Shown here piece after piece: positions 27,624-35,426 of a stretch of DNA of 64,000 nt. A program made the translations under genes and the position numbers. The notes beneath the pieces were generated by a model. It searched no databases, had not been told where the DNA came from, and saw only the letters and a program-made list of their open reading frames with translations. This DNA is from Euhalothece natronophila Z-M001 (lineage in GTDB: Bacteria > Cyanobacteriota > Cyanobacteriia > Cyanobacteriales > Rubidibacteraceae), in the NCBI RefSeq assembly GCF_007904085.1, contig NZ_CP042326.1:248001-312000 (forward strand), written 5' to 3'. Position 1 is the stretch's first letter, and each line of letters begins with the position of its first letter.

Positions 27624-28191
27624 GTTTGCGAGCATAGGCTTGCACTTCCGCAATCGAAAAAAGAGCTTGAAACTCAATTCCTTCTTGCTGATAAAGTTCT
27701 TTTCCCCCTTGTTCTCGGTCAACAATCGCTAGAATTTGAGTTACCTCATATCCTGCGGTTTGTAATTTTTCCACGGCAAATAGAGCCGATTTTCCTGTAG
27801 TCACTACATCTTCTAACACAACTACTTTTGTTTTAGGAGGGAGTTGTTTGCCTTCCAAGTAGGCATTTGTACCGTGCCCTTTTGCTTGTTTACGAATGAT
27901 AAGCCCTGATATCGGACAATTGTTGTAAGCAGAAGCAACTGTTACTGCTGTTACTAAGGGATCTGCGCCTAAGGTTAAGCCTGCAACCGCTTGAACATCT
28001 TCAGGGAGGAGATTTAAAAAGAGATTGCCAATTGCAAGAGATCCTCCTGCACTGAGAGAAACCGGTTTGCAGTTGATGTAATAGGTGCTTTTTTGCCCCG
28101 AAGACAGAGTAAATTCTCCTTCCTGATACGCTTCTGTCGCTAGAAGGTGCAGTAAGGTTTGTTTTGAGCGGTTTAAATGGTTATTGGTCAA
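27610..28191 (-). CDS. pyrE: orotate phosphoribosyltransferase
   Basis: Makes orotidine 5'-phosphate from orotate and PRPP in pyrimidine synthesis. The 193-residue protein carries the PRPP-binding signature VVVLEDVVTTGKSALFAVEK, the substrate loop with LIIRKQAKGHGTNAYLEG, and ILAIVDREQGGKE. Length is normal. It is followed on the other strand by an overlapping gene end, and precedes no obvious partner; the response regulator gene 31 bases upstream on the same strand may share its transcript. Confidence 0.93.
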   Translation of the reverse strand: MTNNHLNRSKQTLLHLLATEAYQEGEFTLSSGQKSTYYINCKPVSLSAGGSLAIGNLFLNLLPEDVQAVAGLTLGADPLVTAVTVASAYNNCPISGLIIRKQAKGHGTNAYLEGKQLPPKTKVVVLEDVVTTGKSALFAVEKLQTAGYEVTQILAIVDREQGGKELYQQEGIEFQALFSIAEVQAYARKLNNT

Positions 28192-28222
28192 TTGTGATTG
28201 GTTAATTTGGTGTTAGGTAGGA

Positions 28223-28939
28223 CTATCCAACTAAGCCGGAACGTAAGGCACGAACAGCGGCTTGGGTGCGATCATCGGCACAGAGTTTATTGAGAATATT
28301 ACGAACGTGTGTTTTAACCGTTCCGACAGTGATATAGAGCTTTTCAGCAATTTCAGCGTTACTTGCCCCTTCCACAATCAGTTGTAAGACTTCTAATTCT
28401 CGCTCCGTCAGGGGATAGGCTTCCATGAGTTGCTCATATTCTGGTTCTGAGGCACTGATTTGGCGTGTGTTTACCTCTTCTTCTTGTTGGGGGGTAATGG
28501 TTTTTGCTTTAGAAATCACCAAACGCGCGATCGCGGGATCAATCCAAGAACTTCCCTCTTTCGTAACTCGTAAAGCCTCTAACAGCAAATCAAAGCTAAT
28601 ATCTTTCATGCAGTAAGAGTCTGCCCCAGCGGCAAACGCTGCCAGCACATATTCCTCACTATCCTGCAAGGTCAAAATCAGGATTTTTACCTTTTGTAGA
28701 GCCTCATTTTCGGCTTGAGCTTGTTTGAAATGAGTAGTTAACTCAATTCCATCCATATCAGGTAGCCCAATATCCACAATCGCGACATCGGGCTGTTTTT
28801 CTTCAATTAATGCCAATCCTTGTTTTGCATCAACAGCTTCGCCTAGAAATTCTACTTCTTCCCTTTGCTCGAGAGAAGTACGAATGCCAATGCGAGTCAA
28901 GTCATGGTCTTCAATTAAAATGACTCTTATCTTACTCAT
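28223..28939 (-). CDS. NarL/LuxR-type response regulator
   Basis: A 238-residue regulator. The receiver domain (1-125) has the acidic pair EDHD, the phospho-acceptor Asp at about 56 (VDIGLPDMDG) and the conserved Lys near 112. A LuxR-type helix-turn-helix occupies about 172-238 (LTERELEVLQLIVEGASNAE, then TVGTVKTHVRNILNKL). The N terminus MSKIRVILIEDHDLTRIGIR is strongly conserved in cyanobacteria, where relatives include the Ycf29-like regulators. No histidine kinase gene adjoins. Probable DNA-binding activator; its targets are unknown. Confidence 0.85.
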   Translation of the reverse strand: MSKIRVILIEDHDLTRIGIRTSLEQREEVEFLGEAVDAKQGLALIEEKQPDVAIVDIGLPDMDGIELTTHFKQAQAENEALQKVKILILTLQDSEEYVLAAFAAGADSYCMKDISFDLLLEALRVTKEGSSWIDPAIARLVISKAKTITPQQEEEVNTRQISASEPEYEQLMEAYPLTERELEVLQLIVEGASNAEIAEKLYITVGTVKTHVRNILNKLCADDRTQAAVRALRSGLVG

Positions 28940-29084
28940 TTTTTACAGCTTTCCAGTTTCCAGACTTTAATCTCTGTCTCCCTAGCAAGATGCTAATAAC
29001 AGAATTTATCAACAGAGTTTTTCTGAATCATATCACTTACGATGTCACTTGAATAGAGAGGGGAAAGTATTAAGCCCAATAATA

Positions 29085-29123
29085 AAGCCCCGCTCCTGAT
29101 GAATTCTTACTAGGAGGGGGCTT
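29085..29123 (-). terminator. terminator of grxD
   Basis: A 12- to 13-bp stem with one mismatch (AAGCCCCGCTCCT against AGGAGGGGGCTT) is followed on the minus strand by TTATTATT. It lies downstream of the glutaredoxin gene in the right orientation. Confidence 0.65.
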
Positions 29124-29150
29124 AAGCTCAATCTGCTATTGTTTTGCTAG

Positions 29151-29474
29151 TTAGGAGGCAAGGGCAACTTCTAGCATTTGTTGTAACTCATTATTTTGAT
29201 AGAGCTCAATCATAATGTCACAACCGCCAATAAATTCCCCATTTACATAGACTTGAGGAATCGTCGGCCAGTTGGAATATTCTTTAATGCCTTGCCGCAC
29301 TTCGGGATCCTCTAAAACATCATAAGTTTCATAGGGAACGCCCATCGCATTTAAAATCTGGACAACATTGTTAGAAAACCCGCACTGGGGCATTAACTTG
29401 TTTCCCTTCATGAAAACGGCAATTTTGTTATTGTTGATTAGGTTTTCAATCCGCTGGTTTGCTTCTGGTGACAT
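29151..29474 (-). CDS. grxD: monothiol glutaredoxin Grx4 type
   Basis: A 107-residue monothiol glutaredoxin that carries or transfers [2Fe-2S] clusters with glutathione. The active site [14 protein letters not shown] contains the CGFS motif, and [20 protein letters not shown] is the glutathione-binding cis-Pro/GG region. It lies 40 bases downstream of bolA on the same strand, and the two protein families form a known complex, so they are likely co-transcribed and act together in iron-sulfur handling. Confidence 0.95.
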   Translation of the reverse strand: MSPEANQRIENLINNNKIAVFMKGNKLMPQCGFSNNVVQILNAMGVPYETYDVLEDPEVRQGIKEYSNWPTIPQVYVNGEFIGGCDIMIELYQNNELQQMLEVALAS

Positions 29475-29514
29475 AGTTCAATTCTAAATAATCGGTTTCT
29501 ATCTACAATAACGT

Positions 29515-29772
29515 TTAAGCCGTTTTAGCTTCTTCCCAAGCTGAAGGAGTATAAGTTTTTAGGGCAAGGGCATGAATTGCCTCAGAAGCCATCGCTTCTT
29601 GTAAAGCCCCATAGACCATTTGATGTTGCTTAACACGGTTTTTTCCTTCAAACTCGGAGGAAACAACCACTGCTTCTAAATGGTCACCACCACCAGTTAA
29701 GTCTTGAACTTTGACTTGAGCGTCTGGCAGTTTCGCTTTGATCATTGTTTCCACTTGCTCTAAAGTAATCAT
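29515..29772 (-). CDS. bolA: BolA family protein
   Basis: From the ATG at 29772 the protein is 85 residues ([20 protein letters not shown]). A longer frame reaching 29841 adds 23 unlikely residues. The BolA fold motif is [19 protein letters not shown], with the conserved His used as an iron-sulfur ligand together with the CGFS glutaredoxin. The downstream glutaredoxin gene is the expected partner. Confidence 0.9.
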   Translation of the reverse strand: MITLEQVETMIKAKLPDAQVKVQDLTGGGDHLEAVVVSSEFEGKNRVKQHQMVYGALQEAMASEAIHALALKTYTPSAWEEAKTA

Positions 29773-29937
29773 AATTGAGAGATTTGGATAATAAAGGCTA
29801 CTGTGTTTATATCTTAACCATCTCTCCCTTTTGCTCGACAATGCAAAGAAATGTTAAAAAAAGCAAAAATAACTTAACTTCCTCGCCAGAATTTATTACG
29901 ATGCATTGAAAGAGTTGAAGCCAATTAAGGATTTAGT

Positions 29938-30108
29938 ATGCCATATACCAAAGAAGATGGGGGTCGCTTAAATAACTTTGCAGTGCAACCAAAAATGTAT
30001 GTTGCTGAACCTCCTAATAAAAAGCAAAAACGGAATTACATTGTTATGGGAGCCATTTCATTGTTATTGGTGAGTGGCTTAGTCTTTGTTGCTTTCTCGA
30101 TTTCTTAA
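29938..30108 (+). CDS. psb34: photosystem II assembly protein Psb34
   Basis: A 56-residue one-helix thylakoid protein. The N terminus MPYTKEDGGRLNNFAVQPKM and the following EPPN are the signature of the ssl1498/Psb34 family, and residues 36-55 form the single membrane helix. Psb34 is related to high-light-inducible proteins and attaches to CP47 during late steps of photosystem II assembly. A Shine-Dalgarno-like TAAGGA lies seven bases before the ATG. It stands about 100 bases before sasA and is probably transcribed separately. Confidence 0.85.
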   Translation: MPYTKEDGGRLNNFAVQPKMYVAEPPNKKQKRNYIVMGAISLLLVSGLVFVAFSIS

Positions 30109-30209
30109 AGGTAGATTGCCCCCAATGCTGATCTGAAGTTGATATCCTAGGACTAGTTTGCTTAGGCAATAATTAACTTCAATAAGCATTAAAAAGGATC
30201 AAAGAACCC

Positions 30210-31307
30210 GTGCCACTTCAGTTGTTATTGTTCATTGATGAGCGTTCTAGCTCTCAAGAGCATCTTCAGGGAATCCAAAACTATCTTGAAGCTCTCAAAG
30301 AAGATTATCCCTTTGAACTGCAGATGGTTAATGTTGCGGAGCAACCTCACTTAGCTGAAAATTTTCGGTTAGTTGCAACACCTGCTTTAGTTAAAATTGC
30401 TCCTCAACCTCGTCAAACAATAGCTGGCACTAATTTAGTTAATCAGTTAGAGCAGTGTTGGTCACGATGGGTTCAAAGTGCAAAACAAGAGTCGCAATCA
30501 GATCAGGAGTCCTCATCAGTTTCTGAGGCAGTGACATATTCGGGAGAATTAACACGTCTTTCCGATGAAATTTTTCGTCTAAAACAAGAAAATCAGGAAC
30601 TTAATGAGCAGATTCGCTTCAAAGATCAGGTATTAGCGATGTTAGCTCATGATTTGCGAAATCCTCTAACTGCGGCTTCGATCGCGCTGGAAACTTTAGA
30701 ACTAACCGATCAAAATCCTGACCAACAGAAGGTGGAAAAAATCAAGAAACAAATTTTCCGCCAGGCGCAAACCCAGTTTCGCATCATGAATCGGATGATT
30801 ACTGACATTTTGCAAACGGCTCAGGGAAAAGATGCAGAATTAAATATTCAACCGCAAAAACTCAATTTGCAAGCACTCAGTCATGAGATTTTAGACCACT
30901 TCCAGGATACTCTGGCTCGCAAATGTTTAAATGTTAAAAAAGATTTACCGCAAGATGTTCCTGAAGCCCATGCGGATCCAGAACTAATCCGACAAGTGAT
31001 TGTTAATTTATTAGATAATGCAGTGAAATATACATCAGAGAAAGGGACTATTAAGGTTTCTCTCTTACATCGAACCTCCCAGAAAATTCAAGTGACAATT
31101 TGTGATGACGGACCAGGTATCCCTCCTGAAAAACGAGAAAGCATCTTTGAAGGGAGAGTACGTCTAAAACGAGATGAAGCCAAAGAAGGATATGGGCTAG
31201 GCTTATCTCTTTGTCGTCAAGTGGTACGCGCTCACTATGGAGAGATTTGGGTGGATAGTGACACAAACCGAGGCAGTTGCTTTCACTTTACTCTACCTGT
31301 TTACTAA
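30210..31307 (+). CDS. sasA: clock-output histidine kinase SasA
   Basis: A 365-residue kinase starting at GTG 30210 with AAAAAGGA upstream. Residues 1-95 form the KaiB-like thioredoxin-fold domain that binds KaiC. A coiled linker (about 115-140) leads to the HisKA domain with the phospho-acceptor His at about 147 (MLAHDLRNPLTAASIALETL). The ATPase domain has the N box (DNAVKYTSEKGTI), G1 (ICDDGPGIPPEKR) and G2 (YGLGLSLCRQVV). It relays circadian signals to the RpaA regulator. No kai genes are in the window. A structured sequence lies directly downstream. Confidence 0.93.
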   Translation: MPLQLLLFIDERSSSQEHLQGIQNYLEALKEDYPFELQMVNVAEQPHLAENFRLVATPALVKIAPQPRQTIAGTNLVNQLEQCWSRWVQSAKQESQSDQESSSVSEAVTYSGELTRLSDEIFRLKQENQELNEQIRFKDQVLAMLAHDLRNPLTAASIALETLELTDQNPDQQKVEKIKKQIFRQAQTQFRIMNRMITDILQTAQGKDAELNIQPQKLNLQALSHEILDHFQDTLARKCLNVKKDLPQDVPEAHADPELIRQVIVNLLDNAVKYTSEKGTIKVSLLHRTSQKIQVTICDDGPGIPPEKRESIFEGRVRLKRDEAKEGYGLGLSLCRQVVRAHYGEIWVDSDTNRGSCFHFTLPVY

Positions 31308-31314
31308 AAATCAC

Positions 31315-31355
31315 GGGTAGCGAGAATCCGCCACCTAAAGGAGGCGGAGTGTCAA
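31315..31355 (+). mobile_element. orphan IS605-type right end
   Basis: Eight bases after the sasA stop comes GTAG-N3-GAATC, a stem of about 10 bp with one mismatch (TCCGCCACCT/AGGAGGCGGA), then AGTGTCAA. The right end of the complete IS200/IS605 element at 37197, read in tnpB direction, has the same order: GTAG-N3-GAATC, hairpin, GGATGTCAA. No transposase gene is attached here, so this is a remnant or a non-autonomous copy. In related elements this region encodes the 3' end of the TnpB guide RNA. Confidence 0.55.
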
Positions 31356-31528
31356 ATTTGCGTTAGAAATTTCAGAAAATTTTCGGATTAATAGTTCATT
31401 AAAATACAAAATATAACTAGTAATTCTGAGATAATGAACGCAAGCTAAATCATAATAAGTACTGAATTTTGACTAATCAGGAACTTTATGGTCGTGGCTT
31501 CAGTCTTTGTTATTCGACAGGAACGAAA

Positions 31529-32209
31529 ATGAATGCAAGCAATCAGTTGATGAATTCCTATTTTTCTACTTCTTGGTCAAATCGGGAAGCTTCAGCCGCT
31601 TCTCAAGTACCAACTCCCGTTACACAACTCTCAAATCAGGATTTGGTTTTACTCTGTCAACAGGGAATTAAGCCCGATCGCGCAGCCTTTTCTGAGCTCT
31701 TACGCCGTCATCAAAGTTATGTGGAAAAGTTACTCTACCATTTAGCCCCAGATTGGTCTGATCGGGCTGATTTAGTGCAAGAGGTTTGGATCCGAGTTTA
31801 TCGTAATATCCAACGCCTGAAAGAACCGGTTAAGTTTCGAGGTTGGCTCAGTCGTATTGCTACTAATTTATTTTACGATGAATTACGTAAACGAAAGCGA
31901 GGGCAAAATCCTCTTTCTCTAGATGCTCCCCGTTTAGTGGAGGATGGGGAAATGAGCTGGGAAGTACCCACCCATTTACCAGGCCCTGAGCAAGATTTGA
32001 GCAATCAAGAGTTTTATGAGGAATTAGATCGCGCGATCGCGCAGTTACCAGAAATCTTCCGCACTACTATTGTTTTACGAGAAATTCAGGGATATTCCTA
32101 TGAAGAAATCAGTAGTATTACGGGAGTTTCTATTGGAACGGTGAAATCAAGAATCGCTCGCGCCAGAGCAAAATTACAAACTGTCTTGATGGCTTATTAT
32201 AAATTATAA
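31529..32209 (+). CDS. sigG: ECF (group 3) RNA polymerase sigma factor
   Basis: I use the ATG at 31529 (MNASNQLMNSYFSTSW, AGGA a few bases before); an in-frame TTG at 31469 is possible. The 226-residue protein has region 2 at about 55-125 (DWSDRADLVQEVWIRVYRNI, then FRGWLSRIATNLFYDELRKR) and region 4 at about 165-222 (LREIQGYSYEEISSITGVSI). The Pro-rich linker between them is normal. A downstream gene encodes a matching anti-sigma protein, as for SigG/SapG in Synechocystis, on which I base the symbol. Such factors usually answer envelope or light stress. Confidence 0.85.
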   Translation: MNASNQLMNSYFSTSWSNREASAASQVPTPVTQLSNQDLVLLCQQGIKPDRAAFSELLRRHQSYVEKLLYHLAPDWSDRADLVQEVWIRVYRNIQRLKEPVKFRGWLSRIATNLFYDELRKRKRGQNPLSLDAPRLVEDGEMSWEVPTHLPGPEQDLSNQEFYEELDRAIAQLPEIFRTTIVLREIQGYSYEEISSITGVSIGTVKSRIARARAKLQTVLMAYYKL

Positions 32210-32281
32210 TTAATAGTTAAGATAACCAAATGACAATTAACCCAACTACTTCTTATTTGAAATAAATTATATAGATTTTGT

Positions 32282-32301
32282 TTTTCCTTGTCCAAGGAAA
32301 A
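32282..32301. promoter_or_regulatory. palindrome between sigma and anti-sigma genes
   Basis: TTTTCCTTG and CAAGGAAAA flank two bases, giving a nearly perfect 20-base palindrome. The gap is too small for a stable hairpin loop, so a protein-binding operator is the likelier reading. It lies 80 bases before the anti-sigma start. Confidence 0.4.
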
Positions 32302-32381
32302 TAACTCAATTAGTTATACATGACTAGTAAAATTAAGGAGTAAGAGGACCCTGAAGATGATATTAAAATAGCGAGGCAACA

Positions 32382-32849
32382 ATGAACGATCTAGATTATT
32401 TTGAGTTATTAAGTGCTTACCTTGATGGAGAACTTACCTCAGATGAAAACCAAAAAGTTGAACAGTGGTTAAGTCAAGATCTGCAAGCTCAAAAAACCTA
32501 TAAATATCTCTCACAGCTACGTTATCACCTACAAAAAGCCTCTGCTCCAGTCTCGTCATTTTCCACGGACCAATTAACCGAACAGGTTATCACTGAATCT
32601 CAACAGCAAACTTGGCAAGAAGTGAAGTTATGGGCAAAACGAATATTACTTGTAGTCTTTGTTGCCGCAACATCAGGAGCTTTTGCTTGGAGGGCTTCTC
32701 CTTCTTTTCGCCTTGCTGAATCTCAGCCATCTGAAACCTCTCCAGCTTCAGGCTTAATGATTAGTGTAGATCAGCCTATCCTTGACATTCCAACTTATCC
32801 TGACTCTACCTCTTCTCATAATCTAGAAGGGAGTTTTAATTACTATTAA
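32382..32849 (+). CDS. membrane anti-sigma factor
   Basis: A 155-residue protein. Residues 1-55 form the cytoplasmic sigma-binding part (LLSAYLDGELTSDENQKVEQ), which matches the usual start of anti-sigma domains but lacks the HX3CX2C zinc motif. One membrane helix lies at about 88-108 (ILLVVFVAATSGAFAW) and a Ser/Pro-rich tail of about 45 residues is outside. It follows the sigma gene by 172 bases on the same strand and should hold the factor at the membrane until a signal releases it. The start is ATG at 32382 with GAGG nearby. Confidence 0.8.
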   Translation: MNDLDYFELLSAYLDGELTSDENQKVEQWLSQDLQAQKTYKYLSQLRYHLQKASAPVSSFSTDQLTEQVITESQQQTWQEVKLWAKRILLVVFVAATSGAFAWRASPSFRLAESQPSETSPASGLMISVDQPILDIPTYPDSTSSHNLEGSFNYY

Positions 32850-32935
32850 ATCTCGCAAATGAGTCTTGAGATGAAATGACTGGCACTTTCAAACCAGAAG
32901 CAGAGGATTTTTTGTTCTAATCATTATCATTGTGA

Positions 32936-33020
32936 GGGCTTAGTTTGGAGGTTTCCTCCAAACGTAAGAAGCCCGAACCGAAGGAAAGCCCCGTCCATCG
33001 GTTTGAAACCGATGGCTTTC
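32936..33020. repeat. tandem hairpins before thiE
   Basis: GTTTGGAGG-TTT-CCTCCAAAC (32943-32963) forms a perfect hairpin enclosed by GGGCTT/AAGCCC (32936 and 32969). A second perfect hairpin follows, CCATCGGTTT-G-AAACCGATGG (32995-33015), inside GAAAGCC/GGCTTTC. Such paired hairpins resemble the ends of IS605-type elements. I do not find the conserved core of a TPP riboswitch, although the next gene makes thiamin phosphate. Confidence 0.55.
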
Positions 33021-33077
33021 TGACTGAATCGTTGTAAAATTTTTTTTGAAACCGCGATTACTTTCTAGTTCTAACTT

Positions 33078-34103
33078 ATGCACCCTCTGACTTCGGAAAC
33101 TGTTGCCATTTACCGTATTTTAGATGCTAACCTCGATCGCGCTCGTGAAGGCATCCGTATCATTGAAGAATGGTGTCGTTTTTCCCTTGATTGCTCTACC
33201 CTAGCACAAACCTGTAAAGAAATCCGTCAAACCCTTGCTAGCTGGCACACAGAAGAACTGCGAAACGCCAGAAATACTCCTGACGATTGTGGAACAAGCC
33301 TCACCCATCCCCAAGAAGAAATCCGCCACAGCCCTCAACAAATCTTACATATTAACCTCGCCCGTACCCAAGAAGCCCTGCGTGTCTTAGAAGAATATGG
33401 GAAACTCTACGATCCCCTTATGGGAAGTCAATGCAAACAGATGCGCTATCAAATTTACACCCTAGAAAGCCATCTCTTTGCCACCTCTCCTCAAGAAAAG
33501 CTGAGATCAGCACGACTCTATCTCGTTACATCTCCCACAGACAAAATTTATGACATTGTTAAAGCCGCCTTACAAGGAGGACTCCCCCTTGTTCAGTATC
33601 GCAATAAAGAAGCCGATGATACGATTCAAATTAGGGAAGGAAAGCAACTTTGTGAGCTTTGCCATGAATATAACGCCTTATTCCTAATGAACGATCGCGC
33701 TGATCTTGCCCTCGCCGTCAACGCTGATGGAGTCCACTTAGGACAACAAGACCTCCCCATTGCCACCGCCCGTAAAATTTTAGGTGCAAACAAAATTATT
33801 GGACGCTCTACCACAAACCCCCATGAAATGGAAAACGCCATTAAAGAAGGAGCAGACTATATCGGAGTTGGGCCCGTGTATGAAACCCCAACTAAACCGG
33901 GAAAAAAAGCCACAGGATTAGACTATGTGCGATACGCCGCCAAACATTCTCCCATTCCTTGGTTTGCCATTGGTGGAATTAACGCTGATAATATAAAAAA
34001 TGTCATCCAAGCCCAAGCTCACGGAGTTGCTATTGTCCGCGCCATTATGGCAGCGTCAGACCCAAAAAGTGTAACCGAAACCTTAATTCGCTATGCCCAA
34101 TGA
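33078..34103 (+). CDS. thiE: thiamine-phosphate synthase, cyanobacterial long form
   Basis: Joins the pyrimidine and thiazole halves to thiamin phosphate. The protein is 341 residues, about 130 longer than E. coli ThiE. Residues 1-135 are the N-terminal extension typical of cyanobacteria (ILDANLDRAREGIRIIEEWC). The ThiE barrel follows: VQYRNKEADD, LFLMNDRADLALAVNADGVH, LGQQDLPIATARKIL and YIGVGPVYETPTKPGKKATG, with IGGINADNI near the phosphate site. It overlaps thiS by 11 bases, so the two are translated together. Confidence 0.95.
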   Translation: MHPLTSETVAIYRILDANLDRAREGIRIIEEWCRFSLDCSTLAQTCKEIRQTLASWHTEELRNARNTPDDCGTSLTHPQEEIRHSPQQILHINLARTQEALRVLEEYGKLYDPLMGSQCKQMRYQIYTLESHLFATSPQEKLRSARLYLVTSPTDKIYDIVKAALQGGLPLVQYRNKEADDTIQIREGKQLCELCHEYNALFLMNDRADLALAVNADGVHLGQQDLPIATARKILGANKIIGRSTTNPHEMENAIKEGADYIGVGPVYETPTKPGKKATGLDYVRYAAKHSPIPWFAIGGINADNIKNVIQAQAHGVAIVRAIMAASDPKSVTETLIRYAQ

Positions 34104-34329
34104 CCCCATCACCCTGACCATCAACGGCGATACGGTAACTTGTCCCCCTGAAATCCCCATTACTGATGTCATTACTAAATTTAACTATAATCCGCGTCTA
34201 GTTGCCATTGAATACAACGGTGAAATCCTCCATCGCCAGCACTGGGCAACAACCCTTGTTCAAGAAGGTGACCAACTAGAAATTGTAACCATTGTCGGTG
34301 GTGGTTCGCTGAAAAATTCTCCATCATAA
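34093..34329 (+). CDS. thiS: sulfur carrier protein ThiS
   Basis: A 78-residue ubiquitin-like carrier that donates sulfur to the thiazole ring of thiamin. Its start overlaps the end of thiE. The core reads DTVTCPPEIPITDVITKFN and later GDQLEIVTIVGGG. In the family the chain normally ends with Gly-Gly, whose carboxyl is converted to a thiocarboxylate. Here seven residues follow (SLKNSPS) before the stop. Either the tail is trimmed, or the protein is inactive, or an error lies near 34310. Everything else is typical. Confidence 0.88.
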   Translation: MPNDPITLTINGDTVTCPPEIPITDVITKFNYNPRLVAIEYNGEILHRQHWATTLVQEGDQLEIVTIVGGGSLKNSPS

Positions 34330-34348
34330 AGATAGATAGCAAAAAAGA

Positions 34349-35356
34349 GTGAGCAAAAATTATCTTATGTTTCGGAACATTTCTTGGAAACGCTTTTTAA
34401 AGTCAGTGGCTTTAGTTACCCTTGCCTTAACCTTTATCTTTACCAATGTTAGCAGTGCCTTAGCTTCCCCTAGCAGCGAACGCACTGACAGCATAAATAA
34501 AGCCACCTTAGAAAATTCGATTGAATCAGAGGCCTTAATTGCCCGTCGTAGTGGCGGACGCATTGGTGGTGGTGGCTTTAGTCGTCCGAGTCCGAGTTCG
34601 CCCTCTCGCGGAGGTGGTTCTCGCGGTGGTGGCTTTGGTGGCGGCTTTGGCTTCCCCTTTCTCTTACCCTTCTTTGGCTTTGGCGGCTTTGGCAGTATCT
34701 TTACCATTCTCATTTTCTTTGCCGTTGCCAACTTCTTAGTGCGTAGCTTCCAAAATTCTGGCTTCGGCGGTGGTGGTGATGGAGGAGTTGCCACCACTAA
34801 TCCCAAAGTTACCGTCAGTAAAGTACAAGTGGGATTACTCGCCGATGCAAAAGAACTACAACAAGAACTCAATGATCTGGCGCAAAAATCAGATACGGGT
34901 ACAGCAAGCGGTCGCGCTAGAGTCTTACAAGAAGGAACCCTTGCCCTTTTACGCCATCCTGAATATTGGGTTTATGCTAAAAGTGAATCCAACGTTTCCC
35001 GACTAGAAGAAGCAGAAGCCCAGTTTAATCGTCTTGCGCTTTCTGAACGCAGCAAATATAGTGAAGAAACTCTCTCTAATGTTGAAAGCCAATTCCGTCG
35101 TAGTGAGAGTGAAACCACAACTGCCGAGTCGCCAGCAGAATACATTGTGGTAACGATTTTAGCTGGTGTGCAAGGGAAATCAGAGCTTCCTGATGTCAAA
35201 AATGCTGACAACCTGCGTCAAGCCTTACGTCAACTAGGGAGTGCCAGCAGTGATACTCTCTTGGCTGTTGAAATTATCTGGACTCCTCAAGCAGAAGGGG
35301 ATACTCTGTCTAACGATGATCTTTTAGCAACTTATCCTGATTTACAGCCTCTGTAA
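34349..35356 (+). CDS. DUF1517 family membrane protein
   Basis: A 335-residue protein. The N terminus has a signal-like segment (about 15-40, ending SSALASPSS). Next comes a Gly/Arg/Ser-rich stretch (about 68-100) and a Gly/Phe-rich hydrophobic region with a membrane helix (about 100-135, FTILIFFAVANFLV). The C-terminal 190 residues form the DUF1517 domain (VSKVQVGLLADAKELQQELN). Members occur in cyanobacteria and chloroplasts; the function is not known. The GTG start lies 20 bases behind thiS, so readthrough from the thiamin genes is possible. The glycine run is encoded by GGTGGT-type repeats that open a long false frame on the other strand. Confidence 0.82.
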   Translation: MSKNYLMFRNISWKRFLKSVALVTLALTFIFTNVSSALASPSSERTDSINKATLENSIESEALIARRSGGRIGGGGFSRPSPSSPSRGGGSRGGGFGGGFGFPFLLPFFGFGGFGSIFTILIFFAVANFLVRSFQNSGFGGGGDGGVATTNPKVTVSKVQVGLLADAKELQQELNDLAQKSDTGTASGRARVLQEGTLALLRHPEYWVYAKSESNVSRLEEAEAQFNRLALSERSKYSEETLSNVESQFRRSESETTTAESPAEYIVVTILAGVQGKSELPDVKNADNLRQALRQLGSASSDTLLAVEIIWTPQAEGDTLSNDDLLATYPDLQPL

Positions 35357-35378
35357 TATTTGAGTTTTCCTAGATTTG

Positions 35379-35412
35379 GGTTGGGTTTTGTAGCACTTAA
35401 CCCAACCTAATT
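35379..35412 (+). terminator. hairpin after the DUF1517 gene
   Basis: GGTTGGGTT (35379-35387) pairs with AACCCAACC (35399-35407) across an 11-base loop and is followed by TAATTTT. It fits a terminator. The sequence also resembles a widespread cyanobacterial intergenic repeat with the same GGTTGGGTT core. Confidence 0.6.
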
Positions 35413-35426
35413 TTAATGTATTTTGA

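Noticed and set aside
28223..28939. Naming the response regulator as NblR or RpaB
   Set aside because: Both are OmpR-type; this one has a LuxR-type helix-turn-helix, so neither name fits.
32850..33077. TPP riboswitch upstream of thiE
   Set aside because: The conserved CUGAGA and the ACCUGAUCUGGAUAAU-like core are not present.
34360..34872. Long minus-strand frame of 170 codons rich in Pro, Lys and Arg
   Set aside because: It mirrors the Gly/Ser/Arg-rich repeat of the DUF1517 gene on the other strand and has no start signal.
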